Below are positions 1 to 11,703 of a DNA stretch of 64,000 nucleotides, in pieces (the first letter of the stretch is position 1; each line of letters opens with the position of its first letter). The stretch is from Hofstenia miamia (Eukaryota; Xenacoelomorpha; Acoela): positions 1,879,446 through 1,943,445 of the forward strand of contig SCFE01000054.1 in assembly GCA_004352715.1 (NCBI GenBank). Reading direction: 5' to 3'. Both the position numbers and the translations under genes were made by a program. The notes below the pieces were generated by a model. That model was not told where the DNA came from. It saw only the letters and a list, made by a program, of their open reading frames with translations, and ran no database searches.

Positions 1-24
1 TATATATATATATATATATATATA

Positions 25-1075
25 GCAGTATAAGAAATTAGCTTCGCATTCCGTACGAGGCGAGAATCATTAGAAGATGATGAACATTCATTCAGGAAGA
101 CCAGTGGTCAAAACATTACCATAGTGGAATAAAAAGTGAATGATTAAATGTCTACTAAGCAATATTTTCTTTCTTAAATATTGACTTGCTTTCATAATCA
201 AGGTGCCATAAATCATGTCCAACAGTGCTAGCAAGTAGCACTGTTGTACTAAGAATAATAAGAATTATGTTAGCTTATTAAAATGAGCCTAAAAATATAT
301 ATACATGATAATGGCAAGTAGCACCATCATAAGTGCGTTCTCACATAGAGACGCTGCCTAACTTCAAGGGCAGGTCTTTAGGGGCAAGTGTACAATGCCT
401 TACAACCTTCTTCTGGAAATTCTTTAATGGGATAGATAAGCTCCATAACGTTCCGGGACCCTCCGACGTCTTCCAGATAATCTCGGCTGATTATTTTCTT
501 GTCTTTGTTCAGGCTGGTTCAAACTTCAAAATATCCTCATATTTGTAGGTGTTGCATGACTCTCCCTCGTTTTGATTCCTTTTTATCAGATCTTGTCGAT
601 TCCTTCTAATTCTGCTGCCAAAGTCGAGCCTGATAATGCATGAACGCGGTGCAGCAGCTTTACGCAATATGGTTCCATTTTGAGCATCAGGTGTTTTTAC
701 AACTACTTTGTCTCCTCGTTCTAATGTTGACAGGTTCCTTGTCGCCCTGTCGAAATATTTCCTCTGTTTAAGCTGATACACTTTGCGTTTTCTTTTTACA
801 TCACGATGGAACGTGCTTCTTGGCCTAAGAAGTGCATAGGTCACTGGTATTTTTGTGCGAAGTCTGCGGCTATGTAAAAGCTTAGCTGAAGATGCTAAAA
901 TTGCGGTCAACGGACTCGAATTATGTATTAATAGTCCATATTGTGGATCTTCACGTCTAAGTATTTTCTTAATTATATGCCTTCTCTGCCAACCATCGGA
1001 ACGAGGACAGTATGGGCTGCTCGTGGTAAGCTTGAATAGATATTCTTTAGCGAACTGCTTCATTTGGTGAAACGT
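25..1075. repeat. First copy of a 1.05-kb duplicated block
   Basis: This block is repeated at 1112-2162 with a constant offset of 1087. Both copies start just after a (TA)n tract. The first stops at a single n (1076), while the second runs on into more gypsy integrase sequence. I read it as an unmerged contig end or second haplotype, not a biological tandem repeat. Confidence 0.9.
509..1063 (-). pseudogene. Duplicate 3' part of Ty3/gypsy integrase
   Basis: The frame of 184 codons matches the C-terminal part of the integrase at 1596-2327. It begins inside the integrase core (MKQFAKEYLFK) because the block is cut at the n at 1076. It is present only through the duplicated block and should not be counted as a second element. 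Confidence 0.8.
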
Positions 1076-1077
1076 NT

Positions 1078-1111
<34 letters not shown>

Positions 1112-1112
<1 letters not shown>

Positions 1113-2162
1113 CAGTATAAGAAATTAGCTTCGCATTCCGTACGAGGCGAGAATCATTAGAAGATGATGAACATTCATTCAGGAAGACCAGTGGTCAAAA
1201 CATTACCATAGTGGAATAAAAAGTGAATGATTAAATGTCTACTAAGCAATATTTTCTTTCTTAAATATTGACTTGCTTTCATAATCAAGGTGCCATAAAT
1301 CATGTCCAACAGTGCTAGCAAGTAGCACTGTTGTACTAAGAATAATAAGAATTATGTTAGCTTATTAAAATGAGCCTAAAAATATATATACATGATAATG
1401 GCAAGTAGCACCATCATAAGTGCGTTCTCACATAGAGACGCTGCCTAACTTCAAGGGCAGGTCTTTAGGGGCAAGTGTACAATGCCTTACAACCTTCTTC
1501 TGGAAATTCTTTAATGGGATAGATAAGCTCCATAACGTTCCGGGACCCTCCGACGTCTTCCAGATAATCTCGGCTGATTATTTTCTTGTCTTTGTTCAGG
1601 CTGGTTCAAACTTCAAAATATCCTCATATTTGTAGGTGTTGCATGACTCTCCCTCGTTTTGATTCCTTTTTATCAGATCTTGTCGATTCCTTCTAATTCT
1701 GCTGCCAAAGTCGAGCCTGATAATGCATGAACGCGGTGCAGCAGCTTTACGCAATATGGTTCCATTTTGAGCATCAGGTGTTTTTACAACTACTTTGTCT
1801 CCTCGTTCTAATGTTGACAGGTTCCTTGTCGCCCTGTCGAAATATTTCCTCTGTTTAAGCTGATACACTTTGCGTTTTCTTTTTACATCACGATGGAACG
1901 TGCTTCTTGGCCTAAGAAGTGCATAGGTCACTGGTATTTTTGTGCGAAGTCTGCGGCTATGTAAAAGCTTAGCTGAAGATGCTAAAATTGCGGTCAACGG
2001 ACTCGAATTATGTATTAATAGTCCATATTGTGGATCTTCACGTCTAAGTATTTTCTTAATTATATGCCTTCTCTGCCAACCATCGGAACGAGGACAGTAT
2101 GGGCTGCTCGTGGTAAGCTTGAATAGATATTCTTTAGCGAACTGCTTCATTTGGTGAAACGT
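1112..2162. repeat. Second copy of the 1.05-kb duplicated block
   Basis: Matches 25-1075. This copy continues without a break into the rest of the retrotransposon, so it is the better representation of the locus. Confidence 0.9.
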
Positions 2163-2327
2163 GGATGGCCTGTTGTCTGCAATCACTTCCATGTGGATTT
2201 CCAGAGTTGAGAATACTCGTTTTAGTGTGGCAATGACGTTGGTTGCATATTTGTTTTTCAAATTTTCACATATAATGAAGCGTGAATAGTAATCAATAAT
2301 AACGATGTTCTGCGATGTCAAATGCAA
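1596..2327 (-). pseudogene. Ty3/gypsy integrase, 3' part of pol
   Basis: An open frame of 243 codons resembles the integrase core and C-terminal domain of Ty3/gypsy elements. Seen: VIIDYYSRF carries the first core Asp, and VIADNRPSTF the second (usually DNG). KQFAKEY and TTSSPYCPRSDG match the block before the catalytic Glu. The usual SNGEAER context reads SDGWQRR, so the Glu appears to be lost. The C-terminal part is basic, with ERGDKVVVK resembling the tail domain of this family. The N-terminal zinc finger is not in this frame. RNase H and reverse transcriptase remnants follow in correct pol order at higher coordinates. The element is decayed and not expected to be active. Confidence 0.85.
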
Positions 2328-2941
2328 TTTTACACCATGGTAGATTGGGTCGGTTATGTGCTATCATTGGTTGTTTGCGTTGTTTATTTCATTCTGTGGT
2401 GCATAAGTTGCAAGATTTTATATACTGTTGGATGTCTATTTTCATCCTGGGCCAAGATAATCCATCTTATGCAAGGGAGACAATTTTTTCGATTCCTTCA
2501 TGGGAAGAATGCATTTGACGCATTATTGGTTTCCTCATTGTTTTCTTCGCAAAATAATCCCTTTGCAGACGACATCTCATATCCCAAATTTGCTCTTTGC
2601 TATCATGTGGTTGTTTTTCTGGCCATCCGCTATCAACATAAGAAGCAACAAGTTGTAAATCCGAATCATTTGCTGTCGCTGCTATTATGCTTAGGTGTGT
2701 TGCGTCATTAACTGCGAATGGATTTTTTTTTAATTTCTAACTCGAGATCAGTGTTTTCAGAATCGTTGTTGTAATGAATTCGAGAAAGCGCATCAGCTTC
2801 AGCTATCTTTTTACCTGGAATGTACTTCACTAAAAGGCTTGGAAATCTCTGAAGAGACATCAGAAGTCTCTGTATTCTTGGAGGTAAGTCATGGATACAT
2901 TTTTGTGCAACACTTCTAGTGTGGCTTATGATCAGACTGGA

Positions 2942-3416
2942 CTATGAACTTGGTTCCATAGATATAGTCATAGAACTTAGAGCAGCCGAAAACAATTGCC
3001 AACGACTCCTTTTCAATTTGCGAAAATTCTGTTCTGTTGGTGTTAAAGTACGACCTGTGTATGCGTATGGCTGTTGTTCTTGTAACAATACTGCTCCCAG
3101 TGAGTAACTCGATGAATCAACTTGAATTGTGGACATAGATTTGCAGTCGAAATGTTGGAGCTGATATTAACATTCTCTTAATTTCGTTGAATGCTTTTTT
3201 TCATGTTCTTTTTCCCACATCCTAGTAGCTGTGGATTGTAATTAGGTTACGTAGTGGGGCTGTGAGTCTTGACATATCTGGTATAAATGATCTCAAGAAA
3301 TTCGCTATTCCTAGGAAACGTTGTAATTCCTTTTTGTGTTTTGGCTCTGGGTAATGATTGACTGCTGTTTTTGCAGCATCTAGATGAAAGCCATTTTCGT
3401 CTACGATAAACCCCAT
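2942..3416 (-). pseudogene. Ty3/gypsy connection and RNase H remnants
   Basis: Two frames carry conserved blocks. At 3222-3416, MGFIVDENGFHLD and ELQRFLGIANFLRSFIPD match the RT-RNase H connection (family form: FLGxxNYYRxFIPxxS). At 2942-3136, QVDSSSYSLGAVLLQEQ is the start of a gypsy RNase H, with the first catalytic Asp, followed by RTLTPTEQNF (family form SRTLTPAExNY). Frameshifts separate the blocks. It lies between RT and integrase on the same strand, as expected for pol. Confidence 0.85.
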
Positions 3417-3521
3417 ATATTGAACTGATCTTCTTTTGTATTGTATCTTGTGTTTAGTAAATTTAATGTTGTATTGTCTTACTTTCGCTAGAACATTCTG
3501 AACAATGTCGTCATGATTAGT

Positions 3522-4010
3522 CTATGTGTTGGTTGCAATGCGAATGTCGTCGTGAATCAGAATAACGTCTGGGATGTTTCCAAAAACATTATCTAACATC
3601 TGCTGAGATTTGTTCGATGCAGAACTTAACCCATTTGGCAGACGTTTCCACTGGTAGAGGTCAAATGGAGTATGGAAAGCACATAGGTAAGATGACTTTT
3701 CCGTTAGCTCTATATGCCAGAACCCGTTTGACAAATCAATTACTGTAAATGTGGTTTTTCCATTGCAGAATGAACGTAGTCGTGATTGGCATGGAGGATA
3801 ATGTGGCTCTCGAATGACATAGTTGTTTAGCTGTTTTGCATCCATAGTTAAACGAATGTCTTTTTTCAGCGATTACCAAGCTATAAACATTCTGCACACT
3901 CATTAACTGGTGTAATGATATCTGCCATGACAAGCTCTTCTACCTTCAGTTTCAGTTTTTCCAATAGCGTCAATGGTACGTTGCGTGGAGCATGTATTAC
4001 TGGTATAGCA
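3522..4010 (-). pseudogene. Ty3/gypsy reverse transcriptase remnant
   Basis: At about 3970-4010 the minus strand reads HAPRNVPLTLLEKLK and then VEELVMADIITPVNE, the N-terminal RT block of Ty3/gypsy. After a frameshift come MDAKQLNNYVIREPHYP, VIDLSNGFWHIEL (first catalytic Asp) and FDLYQWKRLPNGLSSA. ILIHDDIRIA holds the DD pair of the YxDD box, with His in place of Tyr. No gag or protease is recognised upstream, and no LTR pair was found. Confidence 0.85.
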
Positions 4011-4559
4011 TCTGTTTGATTCGTATGTCGTATTTCTTATAGAATTCAATAAATCCCTTGAAAACCTCTTTAAAATGTTTAGATGGACCGGATGGAAATT
4101 CCGGGCTGTTTGTCTTTACATTCGTCCGGACCCAACCCGAAAATATTAGAGGTAGTGCTATGAACTAATGAGTTCTTGCAGAAGTTAACTTTTAATATAT
4201 CATTCCCAAGACTAATTTTTAATCCAAGTATAGGAATCACAAATTTGGCCATCAATTTATGTTTATTCTATCTCAAGATTATTGGTAAATGCATGCTTCT
4301 TTAACTGGTATTATACTAAAATTAACTAAAAAATATCTGAAAATGACAAACAATTTAAACAATTTTGCTAAAAGCATTAAAAGACGAGTAACAATACGGA
4401 TTACCCATGTCTAACCAGACCATATTGATTTTTTTTAGAATATTAGGCAATGACTCAACTAATGCAGAACTCAACACCAACACGACTTGCAACAGTTAGT
4501 TCAGTAAACTTAGTGAAAGACTGATTTGATATTCGTGCTTCAGATCGGGTATATACATA
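4011..4559. other. Between gypsy remnant and mariner, no gene seen
   Basis: No coding signal was found. A short GC-rich patch near 4085-4150 contains several CCGG and CCGGA words and the string GGACCCAACCCGAA, resembling the word-repeat islands found elsewhere in the window. Confidence 0.5.
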
Positions 4560-5803
4560 CCGGGTCTTGCAAAAAAAACTTGAAAATTTTATAATTTAAA
4601 CATAACTAATATTAAGAAATCGAACACAAGATAAATGAATTCAGGAGCTTAAAACCAACTTTATATTTAAAGAACAAAATCTTTTAGTCTTTCAGTCAAT
4701 ATATCCCCGATTTGAAGCAACCACATTTTACAAGAGTCCACGAAAGCCAGAACAAGCGGTTTCATGAATTCAGCAGGTAGAGCATTCGATTTATCATTAA
4801 CACTTACTTTGAGGGCATTTATACTAAAATGCTCGAAGAGCATGCTTCAGACTCCACACACGCCCAAATAGCGTAATCTATAGGGTTTAGATCTGGCGAC
4901 TGGTTCGCCATAAAGTCTTGTTCCAAAAGGACATTTCTTCGTTCATCCAGCTTTGACGTGTGTGCTGCGGCTCCGTTTTGTTGGAAAACATAGTAATGGC
5001 TTCCTGATATTTCCTTGATCCATGGATGCAACTTGTCTTCTAAAACTTTTTTGTAGTCAGTGACAGTCAGCCTGTAACCTTCTGCAAACCATACCGGCGG
5101 CATGACCTTACCATTAGAAGCTACAACTCCGAGCATCATCACCGAAGCAGGATGCGCTGTAGTAGAAATATAATAGTCACCCTTTCTGTCATCGCCACTG
5201 AAACTCACAAAATGTCATTTTGTCTGTTGTGCACTGGGTCTAATGAAAATGTCTTTTCATCTGAGAACACGATGATTCGTCCTGAGGAGCTTTTCATGAT
5301 GTTTACGATCTTCTTTGCAACCTCTAATCTCACTTCCTGCATTCTCTGTTAATGAAGGCCGTTCAATTTGACGAAGCGAAACACCTCCAGCTTTGTTTAC
5401 CACTCTAGACACAGTTGAGCGTGACACACTAACGTCTTGAGTCACATTTTGGAACAAGGGTTTTTCTCAAAAAATTCTTTTACCTCATTCTCATTGAGCA
5501 ATGATGGACTACCAGAGCCAGGTTTCCTTTCTAAGCTTTTCCTTCATCTATTCGCTTTTTTATATCATAAGCAGCCTGTCGTCTTATCCCCATTTGTTCT
5601 GCAATGGATGAAAAACTTAAACCCGGTTCACTAATGCTGCCACTCCATGCCTGTACTTGCGTGTAGAATAAATCAAACTTATTTTACAAATCAATATGTT
5701 TTGAGGAATATCAAATGACTATTTTCAAAATTTGAAGTCATTCCTATTTAACTTCAGCACGTTATGAGATTTTTTAAATTGTCACGTTTTTTTCGCGACC
5801 CAA
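4560..5803 (-). mobile_element. Complete but dead mariner element
   Basis: The ends are diverged inverted repeats: CGGGTCTTGCAAAAAAAACT on the left and, read inward, TTGGGTCGCGAAAAAAACGT on the right. A TA target duplication lies at 4558-4559 and 5804-5805. The 1244-bp length is typical of mariner. The transposase inside is on the minus strand and broken. Confidence 0.8.
4667..5690 (-). pseudogene. Mariner transposase, inactivated
   Basis: The minus strand carries mariner blocks in order. LSFSSIAEQMG followed by RRQAAYDIKKRIDEG (about 5560-5640) is an N-terminal helix-turn-helix. VSVSRSTVSRVVNKAG (about 5400) is a second one. MLGVVASNGKVMPPVWF (about 5110) follows, then HYYVFQQNGAAAHTSK (about 4970) and NQSPDLNPIDYAIWA (about 4870). 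The family motif is QQDGAxxHT, and here its catalytic Asp is Asn. The SPDLNPxD Asp is kept. The tail ends in ERLKDFVL and a stop at 4667. Several frame changes are needed, so the gene is inactive by both frame and active site. Confidence 0.85.
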
Positions 5804-6657
5804 TATATATATCTTAAATATTAGATAGATCTGAAAAGTAAATTGCATCAAGACTAAAGCCTTGAGTGTCATTGATCCTATTTCTTAACCTATAAAGGAG
5901 ATACATTCATACAAAAGCTCAACTGACTGGCATGGCCATAAGCAATGCAAATATTCATAACCCTGATATATATATATATATATATATANNNNNNNNNNNN
6001 NNNNNNNNNNNNNNNNNNNNNNNNNNNNNNNNNNNNNNNNNNNNNNNNNNNNNNNNNNNNNNNNNNNNNNNNNNNNNNNNNNNNNNNNNNNNNNNNNNNN
6101 NNTATATATATATACGTGCAAATTGACCTCAACATATTTCCCCTAGTACGAAAGTTAATGTGCCAACAACAATGTCCAATGTTTTCTAGTTGGCAGTTTA
6201 GATTTTTTAAATTTTCGATGTAGAAACTTACCTAATTTTGCACTGCATAAACGCAATCATTTTCGTTTGATTAAAAGTCAAATATAGCTTGTTGACATTG
6301 TCAAAAGAGTTCTAGTCTCACAAAACTTTCTACAACTAATGCAATTTTTTCACAGTTGCAACATAATTAATATTTTTAATAATTAGAAAGGTGTTCCCAC
6401 TTTTGACAAAATTCCCATTGCTAATCCATCTTGTAAACAGTATTTTATATTGTAAAAAGCAACTAAATATAGATATTTCATTTCATTTCTTTCTGAAGAC
6501 AAAAATCTCTCTTGAAATCCATTAGTGTTTTTTGTTGCTAATAATAATCTAAATCATATATTGTTCTTTGCACCTCTATCACTTTATTGTGACATCTATT
6601 GATTTCTCTAGAGAAATAATATTATCCAAAATTTAATGTCATATGATACCATGAACG
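5804..6657. other. Intergenic stretch with (TA)n and a 114-N gap
   Basis: No gene seen. The gap (5989-6102) lies inside a (TA)n tract, visible on both sides, so the missing bases are probably more of the same simple repeat. Confidence 0.6.
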
Positions 6658-6659
6658 TA

Positions 6660-7078
6660 CAGCAGCGATCAAAAGTTTTCAAACACTTAACTGAACGAAT
6701 TCTTTTTACAGTGATGAACACTATAGTTTTGATTTTTTTTACAATTGGGTTAATTTTAGCATTGTGAATTCAAATTTCTCCTCAATTTTTATATATGCAA
6801 TTTAATTTCCATCCTATGACCCTGTAAAGGAGTCCATAAAACTGTTAGTAACTATGCATTGTATGAAAAATATAACACAAAAATCGTATTCAGCATGAAA
6901 AACTTGGTATATTCACAATTTTTTGTAAGAATTTATTCAGAAGTTTCTAAAATATTGGTCATCAAATCTTGTGCAAATCCCATTCCAATGTTCAAATTTG
7001 CATTTCAATTAGCAATGTGTTCATCACAGTAAAAAGAATTTGTTCAGTTAAATATCCGAAAACTTTTGATTGCTACTG
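6660..7078. mobile_element. 419-bp Tc1/mariner-type MITE with TA duplication
   Basis: The left end starts CAGCAGCGATCAAAAG and the right end, read inward, CAGTAGCAATCAAAAG. The inverted arms remain similar for about 60 bp (6660-6722 against 7016-7078). TA flanks both ends (6658-6659 and 7079-7080). There is no transposase frame inside, so it is a non-autonomous element. It sits directly beside the Penelope-like fragment. Confidence 0.75.
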
Positions 7079-7080
7079 TA

Positions 7081-7291
7081 TTACTTCTTCCTTTATCGCC
7101 TCAGAAAATTGCTTAGAATTCGTATTGATTTTCGTTTCTGGTAATTCCGATAAAATTACATTTAGTTTTTTAGGTAATTGCTTATTAATGCTCCAACAAG
7201 AACTTGCAATCGGTATCTCTGGTTTATGGACCTTAGGCAATTCATACAATTTTAAAATAAAAAAATACTCTACCTTTTCTAGAGTGTTCAA
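7081..7291 (-). pseudogene. Penelope-like element reverse transcriptase fragment
   Basis: The minus-strand frame contains LYELPKVHKPEIPI, followed by about 45 residues ending in KQFSEAIKEE. This matches the Penelope-like RT block GLPKxHKPxxPLRPIVS...NSxxFxxxI. The preceding and catalytic RT blocks are not found. It is truncated at the MITE end. The identification rests on one motif block. Confidence 0.55.
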
Positions 7292-7720
7292 TTGAAACTG
7301 AAACTAAGTGTATGGAATGAACTGAAAACAAAAAATGCTACAAAATTCTATTCTCAATGACAAAACACTAGTTCATTCTTGTAAATGCGCGGAGCGCCGT
7401 GGTAAAAATACTGACATAATTTTACCGGTAAGGGTACTTTGCATAACTAACTTATATTTCATTTACATTTTTATTTATTTTCAAAATTGAAAAAATGTGA
7501 TATAAATTATTTACTGTTAATACATTCCTAGAACGAAACTCAACAAATTCTGTTAAAATGTTTAATTGTCTGAATTTGAATGAATTAAATAGCTTTCTTA
7601 ATATTAGTTCTTCATTATATCATATAGCTAGGAATATTAATAATATAGTCTAGTAAGTAACTAACAATAACGAATGAACTAATGCTATATGCCATTATAG
7701 TAAATAATTGTTCATAAACA
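7292..7720. other. No gene seen
   Basis: AT-rich sequence without coding signal or clear repeat structure. Confidence 0.5.
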
Positions 7721-7724
7721 AACA

Positions 7725-8310
7725 CCGGACTGACAACTATTTTTAAATAAAATTTGATCTATTTACATACTTCCTAAAATTTATACATGAAAAATAAATA
7801 TTTTGTAATGCAAATTATAGTTCAATCTACATATAATCTTTATTAAATGGAGGACTTCGATTGTCAATGCTTGTTTCTAATCAACTCTATAACTCTTACA
7901 CAGACGTGCTTTATATTAACCGAGACAAAGTATTATTTTTAAAACCAAGTTAATTTCTAGCTATTGTCTTAATTCTTCATAAGTGTTAATCACTTGATTT
8001 CTAAAAAAACAAAAGAATTAAATAAATAAAATAAAAAAATTAGAATATTCTGAGTGTTTAGTAGAGGTTTAGGGCGTCAAGAACTTGGTCCGATGCTTAG
8101 CAACAATTTAGGCGAAACTGAAAATATAATCACAAGCCAACTAACCAAATTTGAGCAAACCTCAGTACCAAACACTAAGAATATTATAATTCCCACACAA
8201 ATAATAAGTCTTAGCAAGAGTTAAAGAACTGATTAGAAACAAGCAAACATGGTAATCGAAGTCTTCCACCATCAAATTACATTTAAAAATAGTTGTCAGT
8301 TCGAAAGAAC
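7725..8310. repeat. Imperfect inverted repeat, possibly an old foldback element
   Basis: ACTGACAACTATTTTTAAAT near 7730 recurs inverted near 8285-8305. The stretch GACTTCGATT followed by CTTGTTTCTAATCA near 7855-7885 recurs inverted near 8235-8265. The loop has no coding signal. The exact ends are not clear. Confidence 0.5.
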
Positions 8311-10305
8311 GAACGGGGCATCAATGATACAAGCGTGTTTCATCATTCTCATTTACTTACTGTCTTAAACTGTCTGGAAGTTGGTAATTCAGGATGTGCC
8401 GATACACTGCTGTTTATTTACAATTATCAACTACAATGACAAATTAGATTTATTGCATTCGTTATTGTTAATAAAAATGCAATTAGAAGAATTAACACAT
8501 GTTAACAGTGCTTAAATTTTACAAATTTATACAATTATATTTTATAAATGAAAGTAACACTAATATAAAAATAAAAACCAGGTAGTGACAATTTCTAGTT
8601 TTGTTTGTTTTCAAATTCAAAAACAACATTGATTCATTTAATCAGTTAAATTGGAGTTTTAATGTGAAGAAGCAAACAGCATTAGAGCAAATGAGACATA
8701 TTTATAGTCATTGCACTTATATATTTTCAATGCTCTAAACTATATTTTGATGAAAAACATTTTCTTGAAAATTACTTTCACTAATTGTGAAAGCATTAAT
8801 TCAATAATGGAAGAAATCATTTACATGACGTCTTCCACTATGAAGCATACAAACGCCTTGTCACTGAATTCAATATTTATATATAAATTATGTTTTAGAA
8901 AATATTATAGTTATCTATCTTTACTTTAGTAAATTATTAGATTAACTTAAAATTTGAGGCTATACTTAAAACTTTTTTCTTTGGTGACATGTTTGGCATT
9001 TTTCTCTTTAAATACTGTTAAATTAAACGACATCAAAACAGCCACTTCGAGTTATAGGATAGTAACAAATTTGATTTACATTTGAATAAGCGCAAGTAGA
9101 CGCAAATCTGTTAAATAAAAATATTAATACACAAGCATGTCAAAATCAAATTGTGGAAGACAGCAATATTTAATTTCACTACATACAACTAAATGAAAGT
9201 ACTAAATTTTGAAAATACAAACTACTAAATTTAAATACAATTTTTTAAAATAATGATGCTTTAACGAATTCATTGCTCAAAATTCCGAACTACGGCTTCT
9301 TCTTGTTACCTTTAGCATTGCTAAACCAAAAAATAACTACGTTTTACAAAGAGAATCTATAATTAGATTAAATTTGACAATTAAAAACAGTTTCTCTAAA
9401 CAGAGAAATAAAAAAATCTTCAAATTTAATAAATTTACAAAAAATTACAAAAAGGAACACAGGTCAGGATAAATATATGTACATTAATTAATTCATTTCT
9501 TGAGAAATGCTTGCATCTGCAAACTATGCAGATCTATGTGATTTAAGGAAATGCAATCTGAAGTCAAAACAGCAATAATAATAAATAACTAAATAATATT
9601 TTAGTTATCTATGCAATAATAGGTGCATTCCACAGGGTTTGTTAAATTATATATTAATGTTGTTACAGTAAATTCATAATTTACTATTTTATAGTATAAA
9701 GGTGATGCTCCGTGCTACTACAAAAATTTTTTGGCTTCTTGATCTACACACAAAGTATGCAGCTTATAATCAGAAATTTCAACAAAACAATTGACTTAAA
9801 AAAACTATTTACAATGATAAATATAATTCTTGAGAACATCATATACCACAGACTATAGGTCTTGTCTAGATGAAGATGAAGCCAACAAAAAACATGCACG
9901 CAAAGTACTCAAAATTAATTATTAAATTGGGAATAATATTGGTATTTATTTACACATTTTTTTCTTAATGTTAAACCTATATTGAAAGCCTAGGTACATA
10001 ATTGATTACTTTGATGAATTCACATGAATGTAAAATATTGATGAAACCCGGCGCAAAAGTCAATTGAGACGAAGATCTATTTTGAACTATATTCCTAGCG
10101 TACCATTAGGGATTGAATTTTCCACTCAAAAGTAACCCCACTTTTTGTTTTTTTGACCAAATCACACCATCTCTTAAGCAAAACTGAGTAACTAAGATGC
10201 TATGACATTGGTCCTCCACTTATTATTACGCATAAAAGGCAAAATAAACACATTTTACGAAAAATTTTTTATTTTCATCTATTACATTAATGCTAATACA
10301 TTCTG
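8311..10305. other. 2-kb gene-free stretch
   Basis: Very AT-rich. I found no convincing exon, RNA gene or transposon end on either strand. Confidence 0.5.
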
Positions 10306-10976
10306 TTAAACAAAATGTAATGACCTCAGGCTAGGATGGGAGCTAACATTGTTTAAGTTGATGTCTCTTCCAAAAATCTTGATAATAGCTGACGTAATAA
10401 GCTGAATGAGGATATTGTGGTCTGTTACATGGGATTGCATGACTTCGATCAATTTAGGTTGTTCAGTCGAGTCCGCAAGTCCCACCAGAGCTATTGTAAT
10501 TTTCTTGCTCCATGCATGGACCAACTCGTCAACCATTAAATAATGAGCCTTGTTTTGAAACATATTGACTCTTTTTCACTTCGGTTAAACTTTTCTATGT
10601 AATTTTTTCTCAAAGTCGATTGATGGTATAGCGTTCCCAGTGCAATTCTCCAGAAATTTTCGAAATACAGCGTTCTCAATTTTATGCAGTGGTATGCCCG
10701 ACATTAGCAAAGCACTTTTCAAGTCCTCTCATTAGCTCTCTTCTGCGTCTGGTGTTGTAAGGAGCTGTTGCCCTGATCTTAACCCTGCACACTCAGAATG
10801 TTTCCTTGTTGCAATATGGGTTGTCATTCGCATCGGGCATTGGTTTCCATGTAATTGAAGTTAGCTGAACAGGCTAAGCAAAATACCGTATTGCATATTG
10901 CATTGTATGTCCAGATGTTGTTACCATTTGTTAAATATTTCGCGAATTCGTCTCTATTGAGATTCGATTTTGGCAT
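10306..10976 (-). pseudogene. hAT-family (BED zinc finger) transposase, 5' part, decayed
   Basis: The first Met reads MPKSNLNRDEFAKYL. Then comes VFCLACSANFNY, the CxxC half of a BED-type zinc finger. In another frame TTHIATRKHSE supplies the His half. Next is DLKSALLMSG joined to IPLHKIENAVFRKFLE, a block typical of hAT transposases with a BED finger (CGBP1/ZBED-like). After another frame change the ORF ending at 10306 gives KITIALVGLADSTEQPKLI. The catalytic and C-terminal dimerisation regions are not seen. It belongs to the same broad family as the copy at 44.3-45.6 kb but is a separate, diverged insertion. Confidence 0.65.
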
Positions 10977-10984
10977 TCTCCCTG

Positions 10985-11703
10985 AAATTACCTAGATTAA
11001 ACAAGTAAATACAATGAGGTCGAGCACTACAGTATTGTAAACTGAATCATTGAGCGTCATGTTTCTAAGAAATACCTTGGACTAACTATTAAAATCAGAT
11101 TTGATGCACTTTTCTTTGAAAAGCCGTATGCTATTTCTGAGAATTATTGCAAAATTTTGTGGAAAATCCGTTAGTTTCATAATTGCGTAAAAACTGACAA
11201 AAACTAAGAAATGCGTAATAGAAACCCAATTTTATCCTGTCCCTGATAGTGACTTACATAAATAAAATGGATGGAACTTTGAAAGGGAAAAATGACAAAT
11301 TTAAAAAGTTATGGGAAAGCTTAAGCGACAACAATCAGAGAAAGGCTGAGACTAAATTAAGAGTACTCAACCCGAAAAAAAATCAAATTTAAAAATAAAT
11401 ACCTGAGTTGAGATAAGATTCTCGGTAAATGACTCAATTGAATGATTAAAGAAAAATACACGAGTGCGAAAAGCAAATGAAATAGATAAACACATGCATA
11501 AAAAGGCACCACCACATATTTATGATTTAATGTTCAAAACATCAGGGGGTGAACTAGGTTATTAGGTTGTGAAAAGTTTAAGCTATATGAGAGAATTGTT
11601 AAGAAAATATCTGGATTGGACCCGAGTAGCTATAAGGAAACTGTTTCAACGTATTCAGGTTAGCAGCCTCATAATTCAATCAGGCTTGATAGACATAAAT
11701 CAA
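10985..11703. other. 3' flank of SCOC
   Basis: No separate gene seen. On the minus strand a possible polyadenylation hexamer ATTAAA lies at 11526-11531, about 170 bases past the SCOC stop. This is weak evidence on its own. Confidence 0.35.

Noticed and set aside
333-548. 71-codon plus-strand frame, repeated at 1420-1635
   Set aside because: It lies in the duplicated block opposite the gypsy integrase 3' region and has no family features.
2315-2711. Plus-strand frames of 67 and 129 codons
   Set aside because: They are antisense to the gypsy pol remnant.
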